This document shows, piece by piece, positions 1 through 8,437 of a stretch of DNA of 41,471 nucleotides. Every line of letters begins with the position of its first letter. Within the stretch, counting starts at the first letter, position 1. Source of the stretch: Coriobacteriia bacterium (lineage in GTDB: Bacteria; Actinomycetota; Coriobacteriia; Anaerosomatales; PALSA-660); the NCBI GenBank assembly GCA_025361335.1, contig JANYAK010000008.1, positions 1 through 41,471 of the forward strand, in the 5' to 3' direction. Below the pieces are notes generated by a model. The model was not told where the DNA came from and ran no database searches. It was given only the letters and a program-made list of their open reading frames with translations. A program made the position numbers and the translations under genes.

Positions 1-34
1 GGGCGGGGGGGCGGCGGGGGCCCCCCCCGGCCCC
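1..34. other. G/C-only low-complexity window edge
   Basis: The first 34 bases contain only G and C, in long homopolymer runs (seven G, then five G, then eight C). Nothing similar occurs elsewhere in the window. It looks like a low-quality contig end rather than biology; the sequence becomes normal just before the coaE ribosome-binding site. Confidence 0.6.
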
Positions 35-56
35 GAGCATCGAAGAGGCGGTCCGC

Positions 57-668
57 GTGTACGTTCTGGCTGTGACCGGGGGCATCGGTTCGGGCAAGTC
101 GACCGCCGTGCGGTTCTTCGCCGAGCGCGGTGCCGTCGCGCTCGACATGGACGACATCGCCAAGCGCCTGATCGGTCCCGGCGGGCCCCTGTCTGATGCC
201 GTCGTGGCCGAGTTCGGCCGGGACGTGCTGGACGCGAACGGCACTGTGGACACCCGCGCCCTGGCGGCGGTCGCATTCGCCTCGCCCCAGGCGGCCGCCC
301 GCCTCGACCGCATCGTTCACCCGGGCGTTCTCATGGCGACGAAGGGCGCGCTCGACATGCTCGAAGCGCAACAGTCGCCGCCGTCCGTCGTGGTGCTGGA
401 CATCCCGCTGCTCGTGGAAGCCCCGGGCTTCTTCGAGGTCACCGACGCCGTTCTCGCCATATCGGCGGACGAGGACACACGGGTGGACCGCCTCGCGCGT
501 CGCGGCATGTCCGAACAGGATGCTCGCGCGCGGATCGCCTGCCAAGCCTCGGACGCCGAGCGTCGCTCCATCGCCGACTGGGTGATAGACAACGACGGAT
601 CGCTCGAGGAGTTCCAGGGCCAACTGGCCACCTTCTGGGAGGCCGAGGTCGCATCTCGTGCCACGTGA
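57..668 (+). CDS. coaE: Dephospho-CoA kinase
   Basis: Cytosolic enzyme for the last step of coenzyme A synthesis: it phosphorylates the 3'-OH of dephospho-CoA using ATP. The 203-residue protein has the family's usual length and opens with the P-loop GGIGSGKST at residues 8-16, followed by the DMDD region (about residues 30-33) where CoaE binds its acceptor. The GTG start is preceded by GAAGAGG at 42-48. Its stop overlaps the start of the downstream transglycosylase gene by 11 nt, so coaE, slt and uvrB are probably one operon. The true operon start may lie left of the window. Family assignment is firm. Confidence 0.95.
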   Translation: MYVLAVTGGIGSGKSTAVRFFAERGAVALDMDDIAKRLIGPGGPLSDAVVAEFGRDVLDANGTVDTRALAAVAFASPQAAARLDRIVHPGVLMATKGALDMLEAQQSPPSVVVLDIPLLVEAPGFFEVTDAVLAISADEDTRVDRLARRGMSEQDARARIACQASDAERRSIADWVIDNDGSLEEFQGQLATFWEAEVASRAT

Positions 669-1257
669 TGAGCGCATCACCCCGCGTTGGCGGACGCCCG
701 CAGTGTGGTTTGCGCTGATCGCGATCCTCGTCGTTGGCGTCGCGTTCGGTCCGCGCTGGTTCGGCCGTTTGGGCCATCCCCTCCAATACCAAGGGGTGAT
801 AGCCGACAACGCAGCGGTCAGCCAGCTGGATCCGTACCTGGTCTGTGCGGTCATCAACGTCGAATCGGGCTTCGACGCATCGGAGGAGTCCGCGCACGGC
901 GCGATCGGCCTCATGCAGGTGCTCCCCGCGACCGCCAGGGAAGTCGTGCATCGCGAGGGGCTGCCGCTGGACGTGACCGGCGAGGCTCTCAAGGCGCCCG
1001 CCACCAACATCGCCGTCGGGACACGCTACATGGGCTCGCTGCTGCGCCGCTACGGCAAAGTCGAGGTCATGCTGGCCGCGTACAATGCCGGACCGGTCAA
1101 GGCCGGCAAGTGGGTCACCGAGTCCGACACTACGGGTAAGTCGTTCATTGATGTCATCGACTATCCCGCGACGCGTGGTTACGTGGCGGCCGTGCTCTCA
1201 CAGAGGGACTCGTATTCCGCTCTGTATCCCTCGATCTTCGAGGAGGCATCGAGGTGA
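658..1257 (+). CDS. Membrane-anchored lytic transglycosylase (SLT domain)
   Basis: Predicted peptidoglycan lytic transglycosylase that cleaves the MurNAc-GlcNAc bond outside the membrane. Residues 14-30 form an uncleaved signal anchor. The SLT domain covers about residues 45-190 and has the classic landmarks: the catalytic glutamate in VINVESGFD, then [13 protein letters not shown], then the AYNAGP motif. The 199-residue length fits the short Slt-type enzymes often found between coaE and uvrB in Gram-positives. Start is the GTG at 658, inside coaE; the ATG at 668 is in another frame. It ends in a GTGA overlap with uvrB. What it remodels (division or envelope insertion) cannot be read from the sequence. 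Confidence 0.9.
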   Translation: MPRDERITPRWRTPAVWFALIAILVVGVAFGPRWFGRLGHPLQYQGVIADNAAVSQLDPYLVCAVINVESGFDASEESAHGAIGLMQVLPATAREVVHREGLPLDVTGEALKAPATNIAVGTRYMGSLLRRYGKVEVMLAAYNAGPVKAGKWVTESDTTGKSFIDVIDYPATRGYVAAVLSQRDSYSALYPSIFEEASR

Positions 1258-3362
1258 CCGATCGGCGCGTGCTGAGCGGGCCGGTTCGTGCCGACGAGAC
1301 TCGGCCCCTGCAGGTCATCTCTCCGTACGAACCGGCGGGAGACCAGCCAGAGGCCATCGAGGGGCTGGCCAAGGGCATCGCGGACGGCCTGAGGTATCAG
1401 ACCCTTCTGGGCGTGACCGGGTCGGGCAAGACGTTCACGATGGCCAAGGTCATCGAGGCGGTCCAGAAGCCGACGCTGATCATGGCGCCCAACAAGACGC
1501 TCGCCGCGCAACTGGCGTCGGAGCTGCGCGACCTCATGCCCGACAACGCGGTCGTATATTTCGTCTCCTACTACGACTACTACCAGCCCGAGGCATACGT
1601 GCCCGCCACCGACACCTTCATCGAGAAGGACTCCTCGATCAACGAGGAGGTGGAGAAGCTGCGCCACGCCGCCACTGCCGCCCTCCTGTCGCGGCGTGAC
1701 GTCGTCGTGGTCGCCTCGGTGAGCTGCATCTACGGCATAGGGTCGCCCGAAGACTACGCCGGCGTCGCCGTGTTCCTGACCACCGGTGAGGAGCTGGGGC
1801 GCGACGCGCTCATCCGCTCGCTCATCGACATCAACTACGACCGCAACGACTACGACCTCGCTCGCGGGACCTTCCGCGTCCGCGGCGACGTGGTCGACAT
1901 CTTCCCGCCTTATGCCGACCGTCCCGTGCGGGTGGGGTTCTTCGGCGACGTTGTCGAGGAGATATCGGAGTTCGACCCCGTCACCGGGGAGGTGACGGTC
2001 GCATACGACACGGTGCCGGTGTGGCCAGCGACGCACTACGTGACCGTGCCCGAGCGGCTTCAGTCGGCGCTCGAAGGCATCCGGGCCGAGCTCGCCGAGC
2101 GCCTCGACTACTTCCGCTCGCAGGGCAAGCTGCTGGAGGCCCAGCGCCTCGAGATGCGGACGAACTACGACCTCGAGATGCTGGAGACCATGGGCTTCTG
2201 CTCGGGGATCGAGAACTACTCGCGGCACCTCGACGGTCGCGCGCCGGGCGAGCCTCCGCACTGCCTCATCGACTACTTCGGGGACGATTTCGTCTGCATG
2301 ATCGACGAGAGCCACGTCACGGTGCCCCAGGTGCGCGGCATGTACGAGGGCGACCGTTCGCGCAAGCTCACGCTCGTGGAGCATGGCTTCCGCCTCCCGA
2401 GCGCGCTCGACAACCGGCCTCTGCGCTTCGACGAGTTCGAGCAGCGGGTGCAGCGGTTCGTGTACGTGTCCGCGACGCCCGGCGACTACGAGCTGCGCGT
2501 GTCGGGCCCGAACGTCGTGTCGCAGATCATCCGTCCCACCGGGCTCGTCGACCCGCAGATCGAGGTCAGGCCGACAGCGGGGCAGATAGACGACCTGGTC
2601 GCCGAAGTTCGCGAGCACGCGGAGCGCGACGAGCGCGTCCTGGTGACCACGCTCACGAAGAAGATGGCGGAGGATCTCACGGACTACCTGTTCGAGCAGG
2701 GGCTGCGCGCCCGCTACCTGCACGCGGACGTGGGGACGCTGGAGCGGATCGAGATCCTGCGCGACTTGCGCGCGGGTCAGTTCGACTGCCTCGTGGGCAT
2801 CAACCTGCTGCGTGAGGGGCTCGACCTGCCCGAGGTGTCGTTCGTGGCGATCCTCGACGCGGACAAGGAAGGCTTCCTGCGCAACCACCGCTCGCTGATC
2901 CAGACCATCGGACGCGCGGCCCGCAACGTGTCGGGCAGGGTCGTCATGTACTCCGACAAGGTGACCGACTCGATGCGGCTGGCCATAGACGAGACGAACC
3001 GCCGGCGTGAGATCCAGCAGGCGTACAACGCCGAGCACGGCATCGAGCCGCAGACCATCCGCAAGGCGATCCACGCCATCGTGAGCTACGCTTACGAAGC
3101 CGAGGGCCTGGCGGCCGAGGACGTCGCCCGTGAGCTGTCGGGCCTGCCCCGCGACGAGGTCATGCGACTCATCGGGTCACTCGAGGAGGACATGACGCTG
3201 TCGGCCGAGGCGCTGGACTTCGAGGCCGCCGCGCGGCTCCGCGACCAAGCCGTGAAGCTGCGGGCGAGGATCGAGTCGACGCCGGAGGACGAGGTCCTGG
3301 CGAGGCTCAAGCAGGGAGCGCGCAAGGGTTCGGCCCACGGCGTGCGGAAGCGTCGGAAGTAG
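1254..3362 (+). CDS. uvrB: Excinuclease ABC subunit B
   Basis: Damage-verifying helicase-like subunit of nucleotide excision repair. UvrA loads it, it opens the duplex around a lesion, and it recruits UvrC. The 702-residue protein has Walker A GVTGSGKT (53-60), the beta-hairpin region beginning [10 protein letters not shown], the Walker B-like IDES box, helicase motifs near the LREGLDLPE segment, and a C-terminal UVR domain that contacts UvrC (about 640-675). GTG start overlaps the upstream stop by 4 nt, suggesting translational coupling. No SOS box is visible directly upstream, unlike uvrA at 22010, so damage control of uvrB would have to come from a promoter outside the window. Confidence 0.97.
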   Translation: MTDRRVLSGPVRADETRPLQVISPYEPAGDQPEAIEGLAKGIADGLRYQTLLGVTGSGKTFTMAKVIEAVQKPTLIMAPNKTLAAQLASELRDLMPDNAVVYFVSYYDYYQPEAYVPATDTFIEKDSSINEEVEKLRHAATAALLSRRDVVVVASVSCIYGIGSPEDYAGVAVFLTTGEELGRDALIRSLIDINYDRNDYDLARGTFRVRGDVVDIFPPYADRPVRVGFFGDVVEEISEFDPVTGEVTVAYDTVPVWPATHYVTVPERLQSALEGIRAELAERLDYFRSQGKLLEAQRLEMRTNYDLEMLETMGFCSGIENYSRHLDGRAPGEPPHCLIDYFGDDFVCMIDESHVTVPQVRGMYEGDRSRKLTLVEHGFRLPSALDNRPLRFDEFEQRVQRFVYVSATPGDYELRVSGPNVVSQIIRPTGLVDPQIEVRPTAGQIDDLVAEVREHAERDERVLVTTLTKKMAEDLTDYLFEQGLRARYLHADVGTLERIEILRDLRAGQFDCLVGINLLREGLDLPEVSFVAILDADKEGFLRNHRSLIQTIGRAARNVSGRVVMYSDKVTDSMRLAIDETNRRREIQQAYNAEHGIEPQTIRKAIHAIVSYAYEAEGLAAEDVARELSGLPRDEVMRLIGSLEEDMTLSAEALDFEAAARLRDQAVKLRARIESTPEDEVLARLKQGARKGSAHGVRKRRK

Positions 3363-3371
3363 GCACGCTCC

Positions 3372-4133
3372 CTACGGGAAATACTGCTCCTCGACGGCGG
3401 TCACGCGTGACCCGCCGTCGACGGTGATCCAGAAGTACGCGCTCTTCCATGGATCCTGCGGGCTCGCGGCGCCCGGCATCACGTTAACGAACTGCGGGAC
3501 GGTGATCTTCGTCGTCTCGGTGCCGGTCCTGGCTCCCCAGTCCAGCACGAGGACGGAGGCGTCCTTGGACAGTTCGAGCGTGCGCAGCGTCTTCGCGTCG
3601 TTGACGATGTAGTAGTCGTTGGGCGGCGGAGACTCGTCACCGTGCTCGGTCGCGGCCTTCGCCGCGGCGGCACCGGTCAGCAACTGGACGTAGTCCGCAG
3701 TGAGCGTGTATTGCGACGAGGTCGACCCCGTCACATTCGTGACGAGACACAGCTGCTTGGCCGGGGTCACCGTCCCAGTGGGGGTGGAGTTCGCGGCCGC
3801 GGCGGCCAGTCGGGCTGCCGCGGCCGAGGCTGAGGCGATCTCGCTGCGCAGCCCCTCGACACGGGTCGAGAGGTCGGTCTTTTCGGCCTCCAGCCGCGCC
3901 AACCGTTGGTTGGCGGCGTCGATCGTCCGCGTCAGGATGGCGTATGTGGCGCCCACGCCGAAGAGGACTGCGACGAAGGCGGCCACTACGACCAGCCAGA
4001 CCGGCGCGCCCGGCCGCAGTGGGCCGGGGTGCTCGGCTCCCGTCGCGGGAGGGGCGCCTCCGGGAGGGCCGCCGGCGGGAGACGCCGACGCTGTCTCCAG
4101 GGTGGCCTGCGGACCGTTCGGGTAGTCGCTCAC
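3372..4133 (-). CDS. Membrane-anchored coiled-coil protein of unknown function
   Basis: Not recognised as a named family. The 253-residue protein has a Pro/Gly/Ala-rich cytoplasmic N-terminus (about 1-43), one transmembrane helix (about 45-67), an extracytoplasmic coiled coil (about 70-113) and a C-terminal globular domain with a PPPNDYYIVND segment. The topology resembles secreted domains held on a coiled-coil stalk. Start is a GTG after a G-rich ribosome-binding site. It is convergent with uvrB and divergent from the arsR-ATPase locus, so it shares the intergenic space with that locus, but nothing in it suggests metal binding. The arrangement is clear; the function is unknown. Confidence 0.75.
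   Translation of the reverse strand: MSDYPNGPQATLETASASPAGGPPGGAPPATGAEHPGPLRPGAPVWLVVVAAFVAVLFGVGATYAILTRTIDAANQRLARLEAEKTDLSTRVEGLRSEIASASAAAARLAAAAANSTPTGTVTPAKQLCLVTNVTGSTSSQYTLTADYVQLLTGAAAAKAATEHGDESPPPNDYYIVNDAKTLRTLELSKDASVLVLDWGARTGTETTKITVPQFVNVMPGAASPQDPWKSAYFWITVDGGSRVTAVEEQYFP
3391..3421. repeat. Inverted repeat at uvrB / ORF 3372 convergence
   Basis: A 15-bp inverted repeat (left arm 3391-3405, right arm 3406-3421) with one bulged base and no real loop lies 29 nt after the uvrB stop, within the 3' end of the opposing gene. It could slow transcription from uvrB, but there is no T-tract, and the repeat also encodes the residues VDGGSRV on the minus strand. Confidence 0.4.
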
Positions 4134-4217
4134 TGGGTCCCCCCGTCATGTGCGGTGCGCTCGACCGCTCGTTGACCATGATACCCCCGGCTCGGGGCCT
4201 CGGAGCGCCTCAGCGGG

Positions 4218-4246
4218 TTGACCGGGCGGCGTTCCGGGCATAGGCT
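4218..4246 (+). promoter_or_regulatory. Promoter of arsR-ATPase operon
   Basis: TTGACC (4218-4223) and TAGGCT (4241-4246) are separated by 17 bp. The -35 is strong and the -10 weak, as is common for repressible metal promoters. The predicted start of transcription falls inside the operator described next. Confidence 0.55.
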
Positions 4247-4247
4247 G

Positions 4248-4273
4248 AACGCATGAGCAAACGTTCACATGAG
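4248..4273. promoter_or_regulatory. SmtB/CadC-type operator
   Basis: Imperfect 12-2-12 inverted repeat centred between 4260 and 4261 with core TGAGCA-AA-CGTTCA. The half-site geometry matches operators of SmtB/ArsR repressors, whose core is TGAAyA-N2-TrTTCA. It lies directly after the -10 and 16 bp before the arsR start, where the bound repressor would block transcription. Confidence 0.6.
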
Positions 4274-4288
4274 ATGAGGCGTTGACAC

Positions 4289-4678
4289 ATGGCCGCGAGC
4301 AGCGGGGAACTGGCCGGTCGCGACACCTGCGACGCGACCATCATCGACACGGGGGCGGTGCAGCAGGTGCGCTCCGCGCTGTCAGGGATCCGCAGCCGCA
4401 AGACCGCCTGCGACATCCACGGCGCCATCGGCGACCCGACCCGGCATCTCTTGCTCGAGGCATTGGCTGTGATGCCCTTGTGCGTCTGCGACCTGGCGGA
4501 GCTGTCGGGGGTCAGCAGCTCGGCAGTGTCGCACCAGTTGCGTGCTCTGCGCGACCTCGACCTGGTCGCTTTCGAGCGGGAAGGCAAGCGCGCGGTGTAC
4601 CGCCTGGCGGACGAGCACGTCCGGTCGCTCCTGGCGCTGGGCCTCGAGCACTCGGCCGAGAGGGGGAGCGGGCTGTGA
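4289..4678 (+). CDS. ArsR/SmtB-family metal-sensing repressor, CadC type
   Basis: Winged-helix repressor that releases DNA when it binds a soft metal such as Cd, Pb or Zn. The 129-residue protein has the two cysteine features of the CadC group: an N-terminal TCD motif (about residues 13-15) and CVCDL in the alphaR region (about 68-72), followed by the recognition helix SGVSSSAVSHQLRALRD and the wing FEREGKRAVYRL. The C-terminal helix has an ADEHV segment like that in CadC, where a second zinc site may form. ATG start with GATGAGG 9 nt upstream. Its TGA overlaps the GTG of the ATPase gene, which links sensor and pump in one operon. Confidence 0.9.
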   Translation: MAASSGELAGRDTCDATIIDTGAVQQVRSALSGIRSRKTACDIHGAIGDPTRHLLLEALAVMPLCVCDLAELSGVSSSAVSHQLRALRDLDLVAFEREGKRAVYRLADEHVRSLLALGLEHSAERGSGL

Positions 4679-6837
4679 GCGCCGTCAGGGCCTCGGGACC
4701 CGCGACCACGCTCTCGCACGCGTCGTGGCGTATCACGGGGCTCGATTGACCGGACTGTGCGCGGACCGTGGAGAAGTCCGCATCGCAGGTCCCCGGCGTC
4801 TTGTGCGCCGATCTCAACTTCGCGGCCGGCACTCTGGTCGTCGACTACGACCCCCAGTCCGACCCCCGCGCAGCGATCGTAGCGGTCGTGCGCAAGGCCG
4901 GGCACGGAGTGCAGCCCCTGTCGGGCGAACCCGAAGGGGCCGCGAGCACGCCACCTCCCACCTGGTGGCAGTCGAGCGGGCATTCGGCCACCGTCGGTCT
5001 GGCCGCGGCTCTGCTCGTGGCGGGGTGGGTCCTCGGGCTGGTCCACGGTGCTACGGCCGAGACCGCAGCCATCGCGATGTGGGTCGCCTCCGTGGCCGTC
5101 GGCGGGCTATTCCTGGTACGGCGCGCGGTAGGTTCGGTCCGCGCGCGGATGCTGGACATGAACGTGCTCATGTCGTTGGCGGTGGTCGGTGCCCTCGCCA
5201 TCGGCGCTTTCGAGGAGGCGGCCACCGTGGTCGTCCTCTACTCGCTGGGGCAGCTGCTCGAATCACGCGCGCTCGAACGCACACGACGCTCCATCGGCGA
5301 CCTGATGCGCTCGGTGCCGGCGACCGCTCTCGTTCGCCGCGAGGGCGCTGAGGTCGAGCTCCCGCTGACCGAGGCTCGGATCGGCGACACGATGGTGGTC
5401 AGGCCGGGAGAGCGCATCGCGCTGGACGGCGTCGTCCGCAAAGGAGCGTCCGCGGTCGACGAGGCCGCCATCACGGGCGAATCGGTGCCGGCCCAGAAGG
5501 AACCGGGCGCCGCCGTGTTCGCCGGAAGCCTGAACACCTCGGGATTGCTCGAGGTGGAGGTCACCGCGCTCGGCGCCGACTCGACGCTGGCGCGCATCGT
5601 CTACCTGGTCGAGGAGGCCCAGGCGCAGCGCGCTCCGGCACAGCGTCTGGTCGATCGCTTCACCCGTTGGTACACGCCGACGGTGGTCGTGCTCGCAGTG
5701 CTGGTGGCCGTCGTGCCGCCTCTACTGGGGCTCGGCACGTGGGGGAGCTGGTTCTACCGGGCGCTCGTCATGCTGGTGGTGTCGTGCCCCTGCGCCCTGG
5801 TGATCTCGACGCCGGTGGCCATCGTGTCGGCGATCACGCGTGCCACGCGCGACGGCGTCCTGGTGAAGGGGGGCGCCTTCCTGGAGATAGCGCCGACCAT
5901 CCGCGTGGTCGCGTTCGACAAGACCGGGACGCTGACCTGCGGCCGGCCCGAAGTCACGGACGTCATCCCGCTCGATGGAACGGACTCGGCGGCGGTACTC
6001 AGGCTCGCCGCGGCGCTCGAGGCCGGGTCGACGCATCCCCTCGCCGAGGCGGTCCTGCGGGCGGAGGGCGGCGCGGGAGGCGTCGCGGACCTCGAGGGGT
6101 TCGAGGACATCGCCGGGCGGGGAGTGCGGGCCAAGATCGGCGGACATGTGTATTCGATCGGCAGCCCGTCCATGGCGCTGGCGGACGCCGAGGTCGTCGG
6201 CGCCGCCGCGACTCGCATCGCGGAGCTGGAGGGGTCGGGCAAGACGGTGCTCGTGCTGTCACGCGAGCGAGTGGTCGTAGGCCTCATCGGCGTGGCTGAC
6301 GAAGTGCGCCCCGAGTCGCGCGAGATCGTGGAACAACTGCGCCACGCTGGCATCACGCACATGGTCATGCTCACCGGCGACAACGAACGCACGGCCGCGG
6401 CGGTCGCCGCACACGCCGGCGTCACGGAGTTCCGCGCGCTCCTTCTGCCCGAGGGCAAGGTCGATGCGATCGCCGAGCTACGCGAGTTGTACGGTCCCGT
6501 CGCCATGGTGGGGGACGGGATCAACGACGCACCGGCGCTGGCCGCGGCCGACCTCGGGATCGCGATGGGCGCCGCCGGCAGTGACACCGCGCTCGAGACC
6601 GCCGACATCGCCCTGCTCGCGCCCGACCTGCGCGCACTGCCCAGGTTCTTCTCGCTGGGCCGACGCACCGTGGCCAACATACAGGCCAACGTGGTGTTCT
6701 CCATCGTGACGAAGGCGGCGGTGCTACTGCTGGCCGTGTTCGGTCTCGCGACCCTGTGGGTGGCGGTCTTCGCCGACATGGGCGTTTCGCTGCTCGTGAC
6801 CGCGAACGGCTTGAGGCTGTTGCGCAGGCACAGGTAG
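4675..6837 (+). CDS. Zn/Cd/Pb P1B-type ATPase, probable selenoprotein (UGA = Sec25)
   Basis: Predicted ATP-driven exporter of Zn, Cd or Pb. I start it at the GTG at 4675, overlapping the arsR stop (GTGA). The frame runs through one in-frame TGA (4747-4749) in the HMA domain: WRITGLD-[TGA]-PDCARTVEK. In the family this position is the first Cys of G-x-D-C-x-x-C, so the product is read as a 720-residue protein with Sec25 and Cys28. Other landmarks are normal: CPC in the metal-transport helix (371-373), phosphorylation site DKTGT (D415), the HP motif (HPLAEAVL), GDGINDAPAL, and a last-helix pattern (LW-AVFADMG--LLVTANGLRLL) typical of Zn/Cd pumps. A conventional call would start at the GTG at 4768 and lose half the HMA domain. 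Alternatives are a TGC-to-TGA sequencing error or a nonsense mutation. Confidence 0.85.
4747..4781 (+). promoter_or_regulatory. Candidate bacterial SECIS element at UGA 4747-4749
   Basis: After the in-frame UGA, GCGGAC (4761-4766) pairs perfectly with GTCCGC (4776-4781) around a 9-nt loop, CGTGGAGAA (4767-4775). The loop starts 18 nt past the UGA and its second base is G, within the spacing and apical-G rule known for bacterial SECIS hairpins read by SelB. A competing, weaker pairing exists (CGGACT 4751-4756 with AGTCCG 4775-4780). Coding constraint alone could produce such a hairpin, so this is supportive, not proof. Confidence 0.6.
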
Positions 6838-6838
6838 C

Positions 6839-7168
6839 GCGCGCCGGCGTCGCTCCTGGTCGACGGGACACGGGATCCTGGACGTCGCGATCTTCCCGGT
6901 CGGGGCGCTGGTGCTGTACGGGGTCCTCTTCCGGGCGCGTCTCGTCCCGCGCTGGATCTCGGTGTGGGGTCTCGCCGGTGGCGTTCTCTACTGGGTCGCC
7001 GGTGTGCTCGTCATGTTCCACGTGCTCACACCACTGACGACTCCGCATATCGTGCTGCAGGCCCCGCTGGGTCTGCAGGAGATGGCGCTGGCCGTGTGGC
7101 TCATCGCGAAGCGGTTCAGCGAGCCGGCCCTCGCGCGCCTTACGTCGACCGAAGTGCGTGCCGCGTGA
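6839..7168 (+). pseudogene. DUF4386 membrane protein remnant, 5'-truncated
   Basis: The frame ending at 7168 encodes the last two or three membrane segments of a DUF4386 protein: the stretch from about 6866 reads HGILDVAIFPVGALVLYG, then RLVPRWISVWGLAGG, two hydrophobic helices and the family's closing EMALAVWLIAKRF segment. Full-length members are about 220-240 residues; here only about 100 remain and there is no ATG or ribosome-binding site. The only starts are internal GTGs such as 6911. It directly abuts the ATPase stop, so the 5' part was probably deleted. I treat it as a relic that may still be co-transcribed. Confidence 0.65.
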
Positions 7169-7400
7169 GAGCGGCTGCGCTGCCGGGACATGGTCGGCGT
7201 GCGCCGGCCGCACGACACGGGCAAGAGCGGCTGGTGGATGCTGCTCTCGATCGTCCCGCCGGCGAACATCGCCAGGAGGGCGTCGCGAGCCCGAACGAGT
7301 ACGGCCCCGACCCGAAGGGCGCCGGCTTCGCGCCGGCTGCCTACGGTGTGCCGCCTCCTTCTATTCCGAGCGCCACCGATGGTGTCGTCCGATTCCCCGG
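7169..7400 (+). pseudogene. DUF805 membrane protein remnant, frameshifted and internally deleted
   Basis: Two hallmark pieces of a DUF805 protein lie in different frames. In one frame (7190 onward) is VGVRRPHDTGKSGWWMLLS, the family's R-x-HD-x-G-x-SGWW motif. In another frame (7297-7320) is EYGPDPKG, matching the C-terminal N-x-YGPDP motif. The transmembrane segment that should lie between them is missing. This explains most of the roughly 300-bp stretch before the GNAT gene. No intact ORF covers both pieces. Confidence 0.65.
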
Positions 7401-7467
7401 CCACCGTGAAATACTGGCGTCGCATGCGAGGTACTCATTGTGATCGGCGAGAGACTCGAGGACGCAC

Positions 7468-7986
7468 ATGACCGCGATGCCCTCCAGCCAAGACGGACTC
7501 TCCGTCCGCGACGCGAACGTCGTCGACTTCCCCGACATCCTGCGGCTCAACACCGAGTGGGTGCACTTCACCAGTCACCTGGACGAGGCCGCCTTGGCGA
7601 AGCTGCACGCGCTGAGCCCGTACCATCGCGTCGCGGTGTCAGGCGGGCGCGTGGTGGCGTTCCTCCTGGCCCTGCGCGAGGGTTGTGACTACGACAGCCC
7701 GAACTACCGCTGGTTCGCCGATCGCGACGGCGCATTCCTCTACGTCGACCGGGTCGTCGTGGACACGGCGGCGCAGGGGAGGGGCGTCGCGCGGATGCTC
7801 TACGACGATCTCATCGGGCTCGCGAAGGCATCGGGCATCGATCGCGTGGTGTGCGAGCTGGACGCCGAGCCCCCCAACGAGGCGTCAGCACGCTTCCATG
7901 GCGCCTGCGGGTTCGTCGAGGTGGGCACTCAGTGGGTGGCGGACGGGATGAAGCGCGTGTCGTTGCGGGAGCTGCGGGTGCGCTGA
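7468..7986 (+). CDS. GNAT-family N-acetyltransferase
   Basis: Predicted cytosolic acetyl-CoA-dependent acyltransferase; the substrate is unknown. The 172-residue protein carries the GNAT core: beta4 ending in the acetyl-CoA pyrophosphate-binding motif QGRGVA (about residues 99-104) after LYVDRVVVD, and the C-terminal NEASARFHGACGFVEVG segment typical of the fold. ATG start with GAGG about 8 nt upstream. It stands between two degraded genes and a toxin-antitoxin pair, which gives no clue to its substrate. It is not close to RimI or other ribosomal-protein acetylases that I recognise. Confidence 0.85.
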   Translation: MTAMPSSQDGLSVRDANVVDFPDILRLNTEWVHFTSHLDEAALAKLHALSPYHRVAVSGGRVVAFLLALREGCDYDSPNYRWFADRDGAFLYVDRVVVDTAAQGRGVARMLYDDLIGLAKASGIDRVVCELDAEPPNEASARFHGACGFVEVGTQWVADGMKRVSLRELRVR

Positions 7987-8102
7987 GTCCGGTGGACTCC
8001 CGCACCGCCGCGGGCGCGGTTGGTTTCTGGTCGGACGTGCGCGGTAGCCTCAAGACATCGCGCCCTCCGCGACCCGGGAGTTCGACCATGCGCATCACGA
8101 CC

Positions 8103-8133
8103 ATAACGCTTGACGTATGACGCATCGCGTTAT
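8103..8133. promoter_or_regulatory. higBA promoter framed by an inverted repeat
   Basis: A perfect 7-bp inverted repeat, ATAACGC (8103-8109) and GCGTTAT (8127-8133), has a 17-bp spacer. The spacer begins with the -35-like TTGACG (8110-8115), and the right arm overlaps the -10-like TATATC (8131-8136). This is the usual layout for autoregulation by a HigA-type antitoxin. The -10 lies so close to the toxin ATG (8143) that the toxin mRNA may be leaderless; no ribosome-binding site precedes it. Confidence 0.6.
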
Positions 8134-8142
8134 ATCTTCATC

Positions 8143-8427
8143 ATGATCAGGTCGTTCTCAGGCGCGGAGACGGAACGCGTGTTCCATCGACGCTTCTCTC
8201 GCAGACTGCCCGGCGACATCCAGTCGATCGCGCTTCGCAAGTTGAGAATGCTGGATTCCGCATGTGGGCTGCGGGACTTGCGAAGTCCGCCGGCCAACCG
8301 GCTGGAGAGGCTGACCGGATCGCGCGTCGGGCAGCATAGCCTCCGGGTCAACGACCAGTGGCGCGTGTGCTTCCGATGGGAGAACGGCAACGCGTACGAC
8401 GTTGAGATCGTGGACTACCACCGATAG
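8143..8427 (+). CDS. higB: HigB-like toxin, RelE/ParE superfamily
   Basis: Predicted ribosome-dependent mRNA interferase that cleaves translated mRNA unless bound by its antitoxin. The 94-residue protein follows the HigB pattern: MIRSF start, an A-L-R-K-L-R-M-L helix, NRLERLTG, then the core strand SLRVNDQWRVCFRW and the closing V-E-I-V-D-Y-H segment, which carries the active-site histidine of this group. I chose the ATG at 8143 because family members begin MI-x-SF; the in-frame TTG at 8110 lies inside the promoter. The stop codon overlaps the antitoxin's ribosome-binding site. Confidence 0.88.
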   Translation: MIRSFSGAETERVFHRRFSRRLPGDIQSIALRKLRMLDSACGLRDLRSPPANRLERLTGSRVGQHSLRVNDQWRVCFRWENGNAYDVEIVDYHR

Positions 8428-8437
8428 GAGGCCGGTC

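Noticed and set aside
4768-6837. ATPase starting at the GTG at 4768
   Set aside because: It would begin inside the HMA domain and lose the metal-binding loop, while the in-frame upstream part (4675-4767) matches the HMA consensus, starts in a GTGA overlap and is broken only by one TGA at a Cys position.
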